Program-made: the position numbers and the translations under genes
Shown here: positions 22,637 through 24,372 of the stretch, in pieces
Numbering within the stretch: position 1 is the stretch's first letter
Layout of the letters: every line of letters begins with the position of its first letter
The notes under the pieces: model-generated
What the model was told of the DNA's origin: nothing
Database searches by the model: none
Seen by the model: the letters and a program-made list of their open reading frames with translations, nothing else
From: Candidatus Cibiobacter qucibialis
GTDB lineage: Bacteria; Bacillota; Clostridia; Oscillospirales; Ruminococcaceae
Length of the DNA stretch: 24,372 nt
Direction: 5' to 3'
Assembly: GCA_004000625.1 (NCBI GenBank)
Contig: SAUS01000039.1
Location: 1 to 24,372, forward strand

Positions 22637-24247
22637 ATGAAGCTGACCTTTTTGGGCGCTGCCCGTGAAGTGACCGGCAGCTGCACCCTGATTGAAGCAG
22701 GCGGCCACCGCTTTTTGGTGGACTGCGGCATGGAGCAGGGCAAAGACGTTTACCCCAATGCGGACCTGCCCTGCGCCCCCGGTGAGATTGAAGCCATCCT
22801 TTTGACCCACGCCCACATTGACCATTCGGGACGCATCCCCTATCTGTACAAGAACGGATTCCGCGGCCCCATTTACAGCACAGATGCCACCATGGACCTG
22901 TGCGAAATCATGCTGGAAGATTCCGCCCACATTCAGGAGCAGGAAGCCGAGTGGAAAAACCGCAAAGCCCAGCGCAGCGGCAATGAGCTGGTAGAGCCGG
23001 ACTACACAGTAGAAGACGCCATGGCCGTGATGAAGCAGTTTGTACCGCAAAGCTACGGCAAGCCGCTGGAAGTTTTCCCCGGCATTACGGCCACCTTTAC
23101 CGATGTAGGCCACCTGCTGGGCAGCGCTTCCATCACCTTGCAGGTAACGGAGAACGGCGAAAGCCAGACCATTGTGTTCTCCGGCGATATCGGCAACCTG
23201 AACCAGCCGCTGATCCGTGACCCGCAGTACCTGACCAAAGCGGATTTTGTGGTGATGGAATCCACCTATGGTGACCGCACCCACGGCCCCAAGCCGGACT
23301 ATGTGGCCGAGCTGACCCAGATTTTGCAGGAAACGTTCGACCGCGGCGGCAATGTGGTCATTCCCAGTTTCGCCGTGGGGCGCACGCAGGAAATGCTCTA
23401 TTTTATCCGCCAGATCAAAGAGGAGCACCGCATCCACGGGCACGATAACTTCCCCGTGTTTGTGGACAGCCCGCTGGCCAGCAAATCCACCACCATTTTC
23501 CGGGAAAACTTCAGTGAATGTTATGACGCCGAAGCCATAGCCCTGGTGACGAAGGGCGAAAACCCGCTGGCGTTCCCCGGTTTGCAGATCAGTGAAACCA
23601 AAGAGGATTCTGTTGCCATCAACCTGGACTCCACCCCCAAGGTCATTATCTCCGCTTCCGGCATGTGTGATGCCGGGCGCATCCGCCACCACCTCAAGCA
23701 CAACCTGTGGCGCGGGGAATGCACTATCCTGTTTGTGGGGTTCCAGTCCCCCGGCACGCTGGGGCGCGCACTGATCGAGGGTGCCGATGAAGTACGGCTG
23801 TTTGGCGAAACGGTGCAGGTCAATGCGCAGATCCGCCAGATGAGCGGCTTGTCCGGCCATGCGGACCGGGACGGCCTGTTGACCTGGATCCGCCACTTTG
23901 ATCCCAAACCCAAACATGTGTTTGTGAACCACGGCGAGGACTTGGTTGCCGATCACTTTGCCCGCACCCTGACGGCGGAGGGCATCCCGGCAGAAGCGCC
24001 GTACAACGGTGCCGTGTATGAGCTGGCCGGCGGGGCCGTTGCCCTACTGCGGCAGGGCACCATGGTGCCGATGGCCAAGGCCAGCCAGCCTGCCGACAAG
24101 CCGCGCACCAGCCCGGCGTTTGAACGCCTGCTGAACATGGGCAAGCGGCTGCTGGTTGTGATCGAGCACAACCGCGGCGGTGCCAACAAGGATCTTGCCC
24201 GCTTTGCCAGCCAGATCGCCAGCTTGTGCGATAAGTGGGACAGGTAG
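22637..24247 (+). CDS. MBL-fold beta-CASP ribonuclease-like protein
   Basis: 536 residues. It belongs to the metallo-beta-lactamase superfamily with an inserted beta-CASP domain, like CPSF-73/Ysh1-type RNases. The metal motif is HAHIDH (58-63). GHLLGSA supplies the next His, FSGDIGN the metal Asp, and ESTYGDRTH marks the start of the beta-CASP domain. PSFAVGRTQE, VDSPLA, ISASGMCDAGRIRHHL and LSGHADRDGL (RMMBL region) with FVNHGE follow. The last 90 residues form a low-similarity tail (KRLLVVIEHNRGGANKDL). RNA processing or exonuclease activity is expected from the family, with no specific substrate visible. The ATG lies 7 nt after the lysozyme stop; its ribosome site GTGAGG overlaps that stop, so the two are translationally coupled. 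Confidence 0.92.
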   Translation: MKLTFLGAAREVTGSCTLIEAGGHRFLVDCGMEQGKDVYPNADLPCAPGEIEAILLTHAHIDHSGRIPYLYKNGFRGPIYSTDATMDLCEIMLEDSAHIQEQEAEWKNRKAQRSGNELVEPDYTVEDAMAVMKQFVPQSYGKPLEVFPGITATFTDVGHLLGSASITLQVTENGESQTIVFSGDIGNLNQPLIRDPQYLTKADFVVMESTYGDRTHGPKPDYVAELTQILQETFDRGGNVVIPSFAVGRTQEMLYFIRQIKEEHRIHGHDNFPVFVDSPLASKSTTIFRENFSECYDAEAIALVTKGENPLAFPGLQISETKEDSVAINLDSTPKVIISASGMCDAGRIRHHLKHNLWRGECTILFVGFQSPGTLGRALIEGADEVRLFGETVQVNAQIRQMSGLSGHADRDGLLTWIRHFDPKPKHVFVNHGEDLVADHFARTLTAEGIPAEAPYNGAVYELAGGAVALLRQGTMVPMAKASQPADKPRTSPAFERLLNMGKRLLVVIEHNRGGANKDLARFASQIASLCDKWDR

Positions 24248-24324
24248 GAGTTAGGAGTTGGGGGCGTGTGGCTCATAGAACTCGCTGGTTTCCTTTCTTT
24301 GTTCCTGCTTTTTCAACTTTTTAG

Positions 24325-24372
24325 GGCAATACCGCATAATTCTAAGTGCCGATACGGCGAGCGAGGTGCGGC
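24325..24372 (+). mobile_element. MITE-like element, partial copy cut by window end
   Basis: The left terminal repeat GGCAATACCGCATAATTC and the following 30 bases are present; the rest is outside the window. It is preceded by TTAG (24321-24324) and, 60-80 nt before, by a TAGGAGTTAGGAGTT tract (about 24244-24260). Confidence 0.92.

Noticed and set aside
19954..22743. A 929-codon open frame on the minus strand opposite the lysozyme gene, and similar long antisense frames opposite ilvD (1033-2607), ilvB (4872-6491), uxaC (13220-14839), uxaB (15037-16494) and uxaA (16921-18501).
   Set aside because: They mirror the codon pattern of recognisable genes in GC-rich DNA, give Gly/Ala/His/Gln-rich products with no family signature, and lack sensible ribosome sites.

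Overview
The window looks like chromosome of a GC-rich gut Clostridia bacterium, most like Faecalibacterium, Gemmiger or Subdoligranulum (Oscillospiraceae). This is inferred from CTG/GCC-rich coding sequence, AGGAGG-type ribosome binding sites, sigma-A promoters with 17-bp spacers, a T-box leader, and gene content typical of that group. No rRNA, tRNA, CRISPR array or intact transposase gene was seen. Fifteen protein genes are supported.

Left part (1-10.3 kb): a small AhpC/TSA-like protein that lacks the catalytic cysteines is convergent with a branched-chain amino acid block on the minus strand (ilvB-ilvN-ilvC, then ilvD after a 600-bp repeat-rich gap). The block starts from a near-consensus promoter followed by a T-box leader whose best specifier reading is a leucine codon (CUG). 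Next come a DUF815-type ATPase on the plus strand and ilvA (threonine dehydratase with an ACT domain) on the minus strand. Together the ilv genes supply the isoleucine/valine pathway up to the 2-keto acids; the transaminase and leu genes are not in the window.

Middle part (10.3-19.8 kb): a hexuronate/pectin-fragment catabolism locus. kduI and kduD (plus) convert the unsaturated-uronate product to 2-keto-3-deoxygluconate (KDG). uxaC (minus) and uxaB-uxaA (plus) take galacturonate via tagaturonate and altronate to the same KDG. An aldose-1-epimerase-like gene follows. KDG kinase and KDPG aldolase are not here. The kduI promoter is bracketed by two exactly inverted 10-mers built on TGTATACA, a likely operator pair.

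Right part (19.8-24.3 kb): a membrane-anchored GH25 lysozyme carrying an Ig-like domain and a large C-terminal region that I read as a degenerate 5'-nucleotidase, translationally coupled to a metallo-beta-lactamase/beta-CASP nuclease.

The window is studded with one non-coding mobile element. There are eight copies: four full copies of 172 bp, one 284-bp copy with a nested insert, one 99-bp deletion form and two cut by the window edges. Copies have 18-bp terminal inverted repeats, and four are flanked by exact 4-bp duplications (GTAA, TTAG, CTAA, TTAA). This fits a MITE mobilised by an IS5-type transposase. Several copies sit in low-complexity TTAGGAG/CTCCTAA tracts that offer such targets. 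A separate cluster of three other palindromic repeat families fills the ilvC-ilvD gap.
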